DNA of 23,346 bases from OMOG01 sp041485845. GTDB taxonomy: Bacteria > Acidobacteriota > Terriglobia > Bryobacterales > Bryobacteraceae. The stretch spans positions 1 to 23,346 of the forward strand of contig JBGPKH010000059.1 of NCBI GenBank assembly GCA_041485845.1. The letters are read 5' to 3'. The notes below the pieces were generated by a model. It was given only the letters and a program-made list of their open reading frames with translations. It was not told the origin of the DNA and did not search any database. Below are positions 1 to 6,940 of the stretch, piece by piece. Within the stretch, counting starts at the first letter, position 1. Each line of letters starts with the position of its first letter. The position numbers and the translations under genes are program-made.

Positions 1-1508
1 AGGATGAGAACCGGGGGGACATGTTCCTGCCCCGGTGTCGCCGCCTGCATCTGCTGGAACCGCTCCTTCCACTGCGAGGCGATCTGCAGCAGAGCGCCTT
101 CAGCCTCGCGGTAAATCACCTCGGGTTTGGGCCGTCCCGATTTGCCCGGCAGCCGTTCGCCGGGTTCCAGGTTCTCATTGATCGCCTTCCACAGCTTGAA
201 GTACTTCGGATCGGGCCTGCCCGTCGTGTCCAGTACCGGCAGCCGGGGGATCTTCACGATGCCGCTCTCGATGGCGTCCACCAGGCCGAAGTCGCTCACG
301 ATCCACGGGAACGGCCTGCCTTCGGGGTAGCCGCTGCCCTTCAGATAGAACGGCGTCGCGGAAAGGTCCAGGCAGATCGAGATGCCAGGATGGGCGGCGG
401 GGTTGGCAGTGCAATTGTTGATCCGGTCCAGCCCGTCCAGCCAGACGCGCGCCTCTTCCACTTCATCCTTGTCCACCGTGGCGAGGTCGTCTTCGGTTGC
501 CGCGGGACGCCAGCAGTGGTGTCCTTCATCGTTCATCACCATGATGGGTAGCCGGTCGTAAAGGTCTTCCAGCACCCGGCGCGCAAACGTATCCAGCGTC
601 TCCGGACCCTTATTCACTACCGCATAATTCTTGCCGTTCTCGGAATGTTCGGATTCCGGCGCGAACCGGTGCCAGTTCGTCACCAGCACTTTTCCGGACT
701 GCAGCAGCGGGCGGTACTTGAGCGGAACGATATCGAACGCCTCGTAGTAGTTGTCCGGGCGCTCCGGGCGCAGCACCTGCAACCGCTCCTTCACCGTCAA
801 GTTCGGGCAGCAGATGAGAACCCCGTTCGGGTAGAGAGTGGTCGCGGGGTTCTGGCCGCGATTGCAGAAGGCCCACGCCACCACCATGGACATCACGACG
901 GTCTTGCCGCTGCCTGTCGCCATCTTGCAGGCGATCCGGCGCAGCGCCGCCATAGAGGCATCTTGCCCGGGATCGATCAGGCGCGGAAAGAAATCCTGTC
1001 GCGGATTGCTGAATGACGGGCGCTCCCCCGCCAGCAGCCGGTTCAGGTCCTCTTTGCCGAGCTTCGGATTCCCGCGAATACCAACCTTCCCCGGGAACCG
1101 GATCTCCTGCAAATAGATGATCGTCTCGACGGCTTCGATCTGGCAGAAGAACAGCCGCCGAGCGCGGTCCGTGCGCGCCCAGTGTCGCAGCAAGTCGCGC
1201 GTCACGTTAGTCGTGCCAGGGTAGCCCGCCTTGCGCCAATTGCGGACGTCCTGGCGCAAGGCGTTGACCAGCGGCAGGTCGTCGCGCTCCTCCTCTGCCA
1301 GGAGGCTCAACTGGGCGCTGCCGGTACGCTCCGTCTTGTACCAATAACTGGCGTCGCGCCGTATCCCCGCACGGCTGGCGGCGCCGGTCTCCTTATCGTA
1401 GATCCAGTGGTCGCGCGGCTCTTCGTATGGATTGCAGAGGATAGGCCGATCCACCGGCTGCACCGGTAGCTGCTCCTGCCCGGGCGTGACGGAGGTCTTC
1501 TTACCCAC
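1..1508 (-). CDS. Type III-like restriction endonuclease / DEAD-box helicase subunit (partial, C-terminus outside window)
   Basis: This gene is open on the minus strand from 1508 to the left edge, giving about 502 visible residues with no stop. It is a superfamily 2 helicase of the kind found in type III-like restriction enzymes; the closest named family I recognise is the BPTD_3080 restriction endonuclease family. Visible motifs are Walker A KMATGSGKT near residue 195, a DEAH-like box MNDEGHH near residue 325, and motif III SATPF near residue 383. The remaining helicase motifs and any nuclease domain lie outside the window. I chose the GTG at 1508 because a strong Shine-Dalgarno GGAGGG sits 5 bases upstream and because it overlaps the stop of the methyltransferase gene by 8 bases, which implies translational coupling. 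The protein would translocate on and cut DNA lacking the partner methylation. The helicase assignment is firm; the restriction role rests on the neighbour. Confidence 0.9.
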   Translation of the reverse strand, partial: MGKKTSVTPGQEQLPVQPVDRPILCNPYEEPRDHWIYDKETGAASRAGIRRDASYWYKTERTGSAQLSLLAEEERDDLPLVNALRQDVRNWRKAGYPGTTNVTRDLLRHWARTDRARRLFFCQIEAVETIIYLQEIRFPGKVGIRGNPKLGKEDLNRLLAGERPSFSNPRQDFFPRLIDPGQDASMAALRRIACKMATGSGKTVVMSMVVAWAFCNRGQNPATTLYPNGVLICCPNLTVKERLQVLRPERPDNYYEAFDIVPLKYRPLLQSGKVLVTNWHRFAPESEHSENGKNYAVVNKGPETLDTFARRVLEDLYDRLPIMVMNDEGHHCWRPAATEDDLATVDKDEVEEARVWLDGLDRINNCTANPAAHPGISICLDLSATPFYLKGSGYPEGRPFPWIVSDFGLVDAIESGIVKIPRLPVLDTTGRPDPKYFKLWKAINENLEPGERLPGKSGRPKPEVIYREAEGALLQIASQWKERFQQMQAATPGQEHVPPVLI

Positions 1509-4500
1509 GATTGCCCTCCAGCGGATGGACGCGCATCACCTCGTTGCCGCGCGGGTCGATCACTTTCACCGCGACACACTTGTGCTTGCCCGCGGGGAAC
1601 GGCAAAGAAACGGTGCCCGAGAACAACTCGAACCGCTCCGGGTCCACGACGCCGGCCAGCGCCCTGCTGAGCTTGTCCCACGCGCTGCGGTCCGGAAAGA
1701 ACGCCTGCGTGATGCAGAACGTGCGCCCGTCGTAATCGCCGTCCAAGAACCAAGCTGCCACCTTCGCCGCGCCAGTATCCACGACGGTGTTGTTCACCGG
1801 GTCGTAGACGTCCACGCCTTCCATCTCGACAGTGTACATGGCGTCGCCGTCCGGACCTTTCACCGTGGTGCGGGGGCGACCGAAGACGGTGAACAACTGG
1901 CTGCCGGGTTGCTCTTTGAGCAGGCCGTTCATGCCGGGGTTCACATCGGGGCGGACGTGCGCGATGTGAATGTGCATCTTCGGGTGGCCTTCGTCGATGG
2001 CGGCCTGCCCGGCGCCGTCGAAACTGAAACCGGCGAAGACCAGATCGTCGTAGCGCCGGGCGGCCGGCCGGATGACCTCTTCGATCATCTTCGCGGTGAT
2101 AGGGCCGTACTGCGGGCCGAACACCACGCCGACCGTGGCGTCGCCCTCCGGATCGGCATCGGTTTCGCCAACGTTCACCCACCGCCCTTCGGCATGGATG
2201 CCGGCGGAACTGCCGATGGCGTAAATCGGCTCCAGGCGCGTGAACTTCTTCTGTTTGTTATCCGGGAAGCGGACGCCGTCCATGCGGAGCAGGTCCACCA
2301 TCTTGCTCAGGTACGCTTCGAGGTTTTGGGCCGACTCGCCCATCTGGGCCATGCTCACCGACACGAACTGGCCTTCGAGTTCATCCGGAGCGCCGCTGAA
2401 CTCCGGCGCGGTATCCACCATGGTGACATCTCCCAGCGACATCTCGGGCGGCTGAACTGCCTCGACTGTGAACGGTCCGCTGACGCGCGTAATCTTGCGG
2501 TCAACCTCGGGCTGATCCACCAGTTCTTCTTGATCGGCATTCGCCGCGATGCATGCGTTGACCTCGTCCATCTTGGCCCGCCACGTGGCGCGGTATTCCT
2601 CGACGGCTTTCTTCAAATCGGATGGGTAATCCGGGTCGGTGTCAAACGAAACCTCCCAGTGCTGCCAGTCCTTCCCCTTGGCCGGAAGTTCCCACCGGCG
2701 GCGGTCCGCATCCGTGATCGCCTTTTTGCCCTCATGTTTCTGCCTGAGCGCCAGCTTCATCCGTAGATCTTGGCGCAGTTTGTCCGGCACCGCCTTCAGC
2801 TCGGCGTTCGCCTGGGCTAGCCTCGCATCCAGGATCTGTTCTTGTTTGGCAAAGATCGGATCGAGGTTCACGTTTTGCGCGATGCTCTTGAGCGTGATAT
2901 GCGGGATTGTCCTGTAGCGAAAACCACCTGCGACACCAGCCGCCTCGTTTTTGAGCCTGAAGAATTCGTACTTGGCTGTGAGTAGCCGCTGCCGCGCGAT
3001 AGCGACCGCGACGCGGCTGGTATCGATGGTGATCCAACGCCGGCCCCACTGCTCGGCAACGTACGCGCTGCTCCCGGACCCGCAAGTGGGATCGAGCACG
3101 AGGTCGCCGGGATCTGTGGTCATGACCATGCATCGCTCTATGATCTTGGGATTGGTCTGGACGACGTACTTCTTGTCCGCCATGAAGCTACTCATCACGT
3201 CATCCCAGAAATTCGTTACCGGAAACACAGGAAAATCGTCGAGGTGTCTGACGTAACCGGCGCGGTTGCCCGAGCCTTCTACCCTCTCGGCCAGCAGGAG
3301 TCGCTGCATCCCATCTTCGTTGGTCTTCCAACGGCTCTGCATTGTCGGGAAGTACTCTGCGCCTCCTACTTTGACCGGGAACCAGCACGCCGCACCTTCG
3401 CCCTTCTCTCTGCCAACACTCTGGCTGGTCAAATTGTCGAGAGCATAAATACGGTCACCCTTTTCAACAATAATTTCGTCCAGGTTTGCAGTGGAGCCAT
3501 CCCGGCGCAGGACCTTCGTATATCCGGTCCCGCCGGCACCGCCCGGCCGTTTCTCCAGATATGGTTGATGGAACTTCACGTTTCGGATCTCCCTCGCGTA
3601 CCACATCAGGTAGTCAGTGACGCTCGGAATGAAGTTCTGCGTTGAGCCGCTGGTTTTCTCCAGGGTGATCACGGCCACGCAGTTCGCTGCCCCAAAGACC
3701 TCTTCCATCACACATCGAACTCGGTGTAGGTTCTCATCGCCGATTTGGACGAAGATGCTGCCCTTGTCGGCCAAGAGTTCTTTCGCTACGATCAGTCGCT
3801 CTCGTAAGTAGCTCAGGTACGAATGAATGCCCAGTGTCCACGTATCCCGGTACGCCTTCACCATCTCGGGTTCACGCGTAAGGTCGCTCTCCTTATCCTT
3901 CACTTCCCGCTTGCCAATCTCCGGCTGGAAGTTACTCCCGAACTTGATCCCGTAGGGCGGATCAAAGTAGATCATCTGCACCTTACCCGCCAGATCTTCG
4001 CGCCGGGCCAGCGATGACATGACCTGGAGGCTGTCCCCCAGGATCAGGCGATTCGACCAATCCACGTCGTGCTTGTAGAACTGGACCGCCTCGTTGTACT
4101 CCTGCTCCGGGTCGGCGAACAGCGAGCGGTTCACGTCCTCGCGCGCCGCCACCTTCAGAATGGCCTGCGTGCTTACCCGCTCGTGGATATGCAGCGCGAC
4201 CGGGTCCACGGCGAACGACTTGGTCTCCCTCTTTCCGGCCCACTCCAGCCACGGCTCGTGCACACGCAGCGCCTCGGCCAGCGCCCAAGCTTCCGCCTCG
4301 GTCAACTTCTGCTTCGTTGCCTTGGCCAGCAACTCGGGCAGCTCATCGGCCCGGCCCGTCGGATCAAACCGGAGTTCCGGGGGGCGGCGCGGACTGTACA
4401 AGTACTCGGCCTTCGGGATCAGCGGAACGTAGCCTTCGGCTGCGATCTTGGCGGGCGGATTATTCTTCCGTGTCGCCTCGGGAAAACGGTAGTCGCTGAC

Positions 4501-4554
4501 ATTTTTCAGTGCGTCATCCGCGGGCGCAGTCGTCGACTTCTGCTTCTTCGCCAT
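1501..4554 (-). CDS. Site-specific adenine DNA methyltransferase, type III Mod-like with long C-terminal extension
   Basis: A 1017-aa DNA methyltransferase. The catalytic motif DPPY is at residues 198-201, just after a predicted strand MIYF. The AdoMet-binding motif DPTCGSGSSA comes later, at 488-497. This DPPY-first order is that of beta-class N6-adenine methyltransferases, including type III Mod subunits. The segment between the motifs (about 300-460) would hold the target recognition domain. Classical Mod proteins are about 600-700 aa, so roughly 470 residues after the AdoMet motif form an extra C-terminal part with no motif I can name; its first 130 residues are charged and probably helical. 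It should methylate the recognition site and act with the restriction helicase encoded downstream with an 8-base overlap. The ATG at 4554 is the first start and has only a weak Shine-Dalgarno. Methyltransferase identity is very secure; the extension's function is unknown. Confidence 0.93.
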   Translation of the reverse strand: MAKKQKSTTAPADDALKNVSDYRFPEATRKNNPPAKIAAEGYVPLIPKAEYLYSPRRPPELRFDPTGRADELPELLAKATKQKLTEAEAWALAEALRVHEPWLEWAGKRETKSFAVDPVALHIHERVSTQAILKVAAREDVNRSLFADPEQEYNEAVQFYKHDVDWSNRLILGDSLQVMSSLARREDLAGKVQMIYFDPPYGIKFGSNFQPEIGKREVKDKESDLTREPEMVKAYRDTWTLGIHSYLSYLRERLIVAKELLADKGSIFVQIGDENLHRVRCVMEEVFGAANCVAVITLEKTSGSTQNFIPSVTDYLMWYAREIRNVKFHQPYLEKRPGGAGGTGYTKVLRRDGSTANLDEIIVEKGDRIYALDNLTSQSVGREKGEGAACWFPVKVGGAEYFPTMQSRWKTNEDGMQRLLLAERVEGSGNRAGYVRHLDDFPVFPVTNFWDDVMSSFMADKKYVVQTNPKIIERCMVMTTDPGDLVLDPTCGSGSSAYVAEQWGRRWITIDTSRVAVAIARQRLLTAKYEFFRLKNEAAGVAGGFRYRTIPHITLKSIAQNVNLDPIFAKQEQILDARLAQANAELKAVPDKLRQDLRMKLALRQKHEGKKAITDADRRRWELPAKGKDWQHWEVSFDTDPDYPSDLKKAVEEYRATWRAKMDEVNACIAANADQEELVDQPEVDRKITRVSGPFTVEAVQPPEMSLGDVTMVDTAPEFSGAPDELEGQFVSVSMAQMGESAQNLEAYLSKMVDLLRMDGVRFPDNKQKKFTRLEPIYAIGSSAGIHAEGRWVNVGETDADPEGDATVGVVFGPQYGPITAKMIEEVIRPAARRYDDLVFAGFSFDGAGQAAIDEGHPKMHIHIAHVRPDVNPGMNGLLKEQPGSQLFTVFGRPRTTVKGPDGDAMYTVEMEGVDVYDPVNNTVVDTGAAKVAAWFLDGDYDGRTFCITQAFFPDRSAWDKLSRALAGVVDPERFELFSGTVSLPFPAGKHKCVAVKVIDPRGNEVMRVHPLEGNRG
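1514..1519 (-). promoter_or_regulatory. Shine-Dalgarno site GGAGGG for the restriction helicase
   Basis: On the minus strand GGAGGG lies 5 bases before the GTG at 1508, inside the last codons of the upstream methyltransferase gene. It decides the start of the helicase gene, which has no ATG near this point. Confidence 0.7.
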
Positions 4555-4627
4555 AATCGTGATCGGTCTCTACGATTGTATGTGGTTGTTTCCCCGTTGT
4601 CCCTGACGGGGTGCGTCTATCGGCCAC

Positions 4628-4683
4628 ATCACCGGCGCGCCGCCTGGCGGCGATGGCCACACAATGCCGAGGGGGGTGAAGTA
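4628..4683. repeat. Direct repeat copy 1 with internal palindrome, between toxin gene and methyltransferase gene
   Basis: About 56 bp nearly identical to 5309-5363 in the same orientation. It contains the palindrome CGCCGCCTGGCGGCG (4638-4652) and the block CCGAGGGGGGTGA. It begins 17 bases beyond the toxin stop at 4700 and ends 73 bases before the methyltransferase ATG (minus strand). It could be a terminator, a 5' regulatory element or a dispersed intergenic repeat. The rest of the 4555-4699 gap shows nothing I can name. Confidence 0.8.
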
Positions 4684-4699
4684 CAGTCGCGGCCTCGTT

Positions 4700-5020
4700 T
4701 CAGGCGCTTCCTTCCCTGCCTCTCAGGATCGCGGCCATCACACGCGGGCTGCGGCTGCCGTGGAAGATGGCCAGCACACGGAGCGGTTTTTTGTCGGGCG
4801 CATAGGCAATCACATAATCACGCACCAGCACAAACCGCAAGGAGCGAGCCGTGAGGTTCGGACGTCTGTAGCCCTGATGGGGAAACGTCACCAGGGCGCG
4901 AATACGATCAAAAATTTCCGTGATCACGCGGTCGGCGGCGTCCGGGTTGTCCTCTGCAATGTACTCGCGGATGCCGTCGAGGTCCGCGAACGCCTCCGGG
5001 TGCAGCTTGTATCCGCTCAT
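4700..5020 (-). CDS. ParE/RelE-family toxin of a type II toxin-antitoxin system
   Basis: A 106-aa protein with the ParE/RelE toxin pattern: an N-terminal YKLHPEAFADLDGIREYI helix region, then DPDAADR-like and FPHQGYRR segments, and the strand-rich tail LRFVLVRDYVIAYAP followed by VLAIFHGSR. The ending IFHGSRSPRVMAAIL is typical of ParE-like members, which usually inhibit DNA gyrase, whereas RelE members cut mRNA; the sequence alone does not decide between them. Its ATG at 5020 overlaps the antitoxin stop by four bases (ATGA), so the two are co-translated. The pair lies between two direct repeats, which suggests it may have arrived as a unit. Family assignment is secure; the target is inferred. 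Confidence 0.9.
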   Translation of the reverse strand: MSGYKLHPEAFADLDGIREYIAEDNPDAADRVITEIFDRIRALVTFPHQGYRRPNLTARSLRFVLVRDYVIAYAPDKKPLRVLAIFHGSRSPRVMAAILRGREGSA

Positions 5021-5265
5021 TCCGGGCGGTGGCGTTGCGCTTCCGTCTTCTCCATCAAGCGCCGGTACGCTTCCTCGCCGTCAATCGGCTTCACCCTGCC
5101 GCTTTCCAGATCGTCATAGCGGCGGTCGAGCGTTTCTCGCATGTGCGCCAGCTCGTCAAAATAACCGATGACTGCATCTTCGACGAGTTCATTGCTCGGG
5201 CGTCCGGTGTCCCGTGCCATCTGCTCAAGCTTCGCTTGTACGTCGGGGGTGAAATGTACTTCCAT
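5017..5265 (-). CDS. Antitoxin of the ParE/RelE pair
   Basis: An 82-aa protein beginning MEVHFTPDVQ, followed by a segment resembling the ribbon-helix-helix DNA-binding domain: KLEQMARDTGRPSNELVEDAV at about residues 11-31. The C-terminal half is acidic and helical (RETLDRRYDDLESGRVKP) and would wrap the toxin. I start it at the ATG at 5265. A start at 5319 is open too, but it would read through the direct repeat upstream and adds 18 residues unlike the family. Antitoxins of this type repress their own operon, so an operator is expected just upstream, where repeat copy 2 (5309-5363) lies. The start is moderately certain and the role well supported by the overlapping toxin gene. Confidence 0.85.
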   Translation of the reverse strand: MEVHFTPDVQAKLEQMARDTGRPSNELVEDAVIGYFDELAHMRETLDRRYDDLESGRVKPIDGEEAYRRLMEKTEAQRHRPE

Positions 5266-5308
5266 GGCTTCAGCGTAGGGGAAAGCGGCCCTTAAGGCAA
5301 CACCCGTA

Positions 5309-5363
5309 ATCACCGGCACGCCGCCTGGCGGCGATGCACATCATCCCGAGGGGGGTGAGGTAT
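5309..5363. repeat. Direct repeat copy 2, upstream of the toxin-antitoxin operon
   Basis: About 55 bp matching 4628-4683 in direct orientation, with the same 15-bp palindrome (5319-5333) and the CCGAGGGGGGTGA block. Most differences fall in the short spacer between the two blocks. It ends 43 bases before the antitoxin ATG on the minus strand, so it lies in the probable promoter or 5' leader of that operon. Confidence 0.8.
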
Positions 5364-5410
5364 GGATAGATTCCTCGGAGATCAGTTATATTATCCGTGG
5401 GTTCTATCCA
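5364..5410. promoter_or_regulatory. AT-rich divergent promoter region (candidate)
   Basis: This short stretch between the divergently arranged toxin-antitoxin operon (minus) and the decayed AbiEi-like gene (plus) is much richer in A+T than its surroundings. It contains -10-like hexamers on both strands: TATTAT at 5389-5394 on plus, and TAATAT on minus. I see no convincing -35 box at 17 bp for either, so this is a weak call. Confidence 0.3.
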
Positions 5411-5729
5411 ATGCCGGCTATTGACACAGGACTTGCGAAAGCACGCCACGTGTTCACCCAACCCGGGGCATGCTCCGCACCAGCAAGGCGATTCGGCTCG
5501 GCGTTCACCCGCGGACGCTGTATGCTCTCCGGGACTCTGGTGAAATCGAACAGGTCGGCCGCGGTCTTTACAGGCTCTCCACCGCTCCGCCGCTCTCCAG
5601 CCCGGATCTCGTTCCAGTCGCGATTCGAATTCCGCGCGCGGCCGTCTCCTGATCTCAGCGCTCGCTCACCATGGCCTCACCACGCAGGTTCCCCATGCTG
5701 TCGATCTTGCGCTGCCCAGCCATGTGGAA
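5411..5729 (+). pseudogene. Decayed AbiEi-like antitoxin gene, two frameshifts and C-terminal truncation
   Basis: The product can be followed across three frames. 5411-5467 encodes MPAIDTGLAKARHVFTQPG. The reading then shifts to the frame of 5470, giving the N-terminal AbiEi winged-helix pattern MLRTSKAIRLGVHPRTLYAL and EIEQVGRGLYRLS. It shifts again near 5645 to the frame of 5649, giving LISALAHHGLTTQVPHAVDL. These pieces together match, in order, the N-terminal half of AbiEi-type antitoxins of type IV toxin-antitoxin systems. Each shift corresponds to loss of one base. The match ends near 5729, where an unrelated tail begins, so the C-terminal domain is gone. No AbiEii nucleotidyltransferase toxin follows. 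The assignment rests on recalled family patterns; sequencing error is an alternative for the frameshifts but would not explain the truncation. Confidence 0.75.
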
Positions 5730-5785
5730 TTGAGGTGCTGACACCGCGCGAGTTTTTGCGGACAATAGGAGCAGAGCGGATATGA
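5726..5785 (+). pseudogene. C-terminal remnant of a possible PIN-domain toxin
   Basis: Nineteen residues, GIEVLTPREFLRTIGAERI then stop, resemble the C-terminal tail of PIN-family toxins (a pattern like 'ilTPreFL'). The stop overlaps the ATG of the intact small antitoxin at 5782 by four bases, as expected for a toxin-antitoxin operon whose first gene has been deleted except for its end. The remnant abuts the AbiEi-like fragment directly, so a deletion probably joined the two. The piece is short, so the PIN call is tentative. Confidence 0.4.
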
Positions 5786-6006
5786 GCAAGAGTATCGCGG
5801 TACCCGAGGATTTGTACAACAAGGCCGCTGAGATAGCTGCTAGGGACCACGTGTCGATCGAAGAGTTCGTGTCCGCTGTTCTGGCATATCGACTGGCCAG
5901 CCGCGAGTACATCGAGTCGCGCGCCAAGCTCTTCAACAGGGATGAGTTCGAGCGAGCCTTGAACGAAATTCCGGACGTGGAGCCTGAAGGCCAGGATCGT
6001 CTCTAA
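5782..6006 (+). CDS. Small antitoxin-like protein (orphan)
   Basis: A 74-aa protein starting MSKSIAVPEDLYNKAAEIAA, with VSIEEFVSAVLAYRLASREY following. This is the strand-helix-helix layout of ribbon-helix-helix antitoxins. The C-terminus is acidic (RDEFERALNEIPDVEPEGQ) and suits toxin binding. Its ATG overlaps the stop of the preceding toxin-like remnant. No intact toxin gene lies beside it: upstream is only the 19-residue remnant, and downstream is a broken hydrolase copy. It may therefore be a stranded antitoxin, perhaps kept because it neutralises a toxin elsewhere, or simply not yet lost. Family level is inferred from shape and context; I do not recognise a named family. Confidence 0.65.
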   Translation: MSKSIAVPEDLYNKAAEIAARDHVSIEEFVSAVLAYRLASREYIESRAKLFNRDEFERALNEIPDVEPEGQDRL

Positions 6007-6065
6007 ACGCACGCTCCCCTGAAGAGCGACATCCGGCTCTCTCAACACCTGGCACAATATCGGCC

Positions 6066-6665
6066 ATGCGCGTGGCACTGTGTCTGGTTCCTCTCCTTTC
6101 CGGTCTCCTCTGCGGACAGGCCAATCGATTCGACCTCCTGATCACCGGGGCCAAGGTCATCGACGGGTCGGGCAACCCGTGGTATTACGCGGATGTGGGA
6201 ATCCGGGGGACACCATCGCGGCGGTCGGGCTGCTGCCGAATGCCACAGCGGCCGTGCGCATCGATGCCCGCGGGCTTGTCGTGGCGCCGGGCTTCATCGA
6301 CATCCACTCGCACGGACGGCGCGGGATCTTCAACGTGCCCACCGCGGAGAACTACCTGCGCGAGGGCGGGACTACGATTATCGAAGGTCCGGATGGCGGC
6401 TCGCCGCTGCCGCTCGCGCCGTTCTTCGAGAACCTGGCGAAGACTCCGATTTCCATCGACTTCGCCGCGTTCGCGGGGCAGGGGACCATCCGGCAGCAGG
6501 TGATCGGAATGGCGAATCGCAAGGCGTCAGCGGAGGAAATGGTCAAGATGAAGGACCTGGCCGCGCAGGCCATGCGCGACGGCGCATTCGGGTTTTCGAC
6601 CGGCCTGTTTTACGTGCCGGCGAATTTCACGCCGGCCGAACAATCGAGGTCGCCAAGGCCGGCCG
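6066..6665 (+). pseudogene. Truncated, frameshifted copy of the N-acyl-D-amino-acid deacylase family gene
   Basis: The first ~600 bases correspond closely at nucleotide level to 14599-15210, the 5' end of the intact gene at 14599-16176, and similarity also covers at least 25 bases upstream of the start. The copy encodes MRVALCLVPLLSGLLCGQAN, a signal peptide as in the intact gene. It then loses one base near 6208, where GGGGCGACA became GGGGGACA, and changes frame. The reading continues (GFIDIHSHGRRGIF, STGLFYVP) to about 6640, where a net four-base deletion breaks it again. Similarity stops near 6665, and the last 60% of the gene, including most metal ligands, is missing. No functional enzyme can be made. 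Scattered base differences, some of them synonymous, suggest the duplication is not brand new or that the copies came from diverged sources. Confidence 0.92.
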
Positions 6666-6940
6666 CGGCTCGCAAGACGATACGTGCATCGTTCCACCAA
6701 GCCAGCGGATAACGTCCGGCTGCGGGAGAACCGTTCCAAATCGTCGCGCACCTCTGCCGAAAGAACCCTCTCGCACCCGTCCAAACAAGACTACCCGATC
6801 CGGTACGATTTGTGCAGCGGCGCCGTTACAAAACTTCTGACGCACTACACTAAGTCTACGCCGCGGCGCGGAGCAATGGCGACGTGCTCCATTCGGGCTG
6901 GCAGGCGGTGGGGAGTCGGGGAATATGCAATAAACGTAGG
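6666..6940. other. Intergenic stretch without a recognisable gene
   Basis: About 275 bases between the end of the hydrolase remnant and the Lgt-like gene. Open frames here are short and resemble no family I know, and I see no hairpin followed by a T-run. It must hold the promoter of the Lgt-like gene, but I cannot place it. Confidence 0.4.

Noticed and set aside
1432..2766. A 444-codon plus-strand open frame opposite the methyltransferase
   Set aside because: No motif and shadow-like composition; the minus strand has an unbroken methyltransferase with all key motifs.
4628..5363. The repeats around the toxin-antitoxin pair as ends of an insertion sequence
   Set aside because: They are direct rather than inverted, no transposase is encoded between them, and no target-site duplication is evident.
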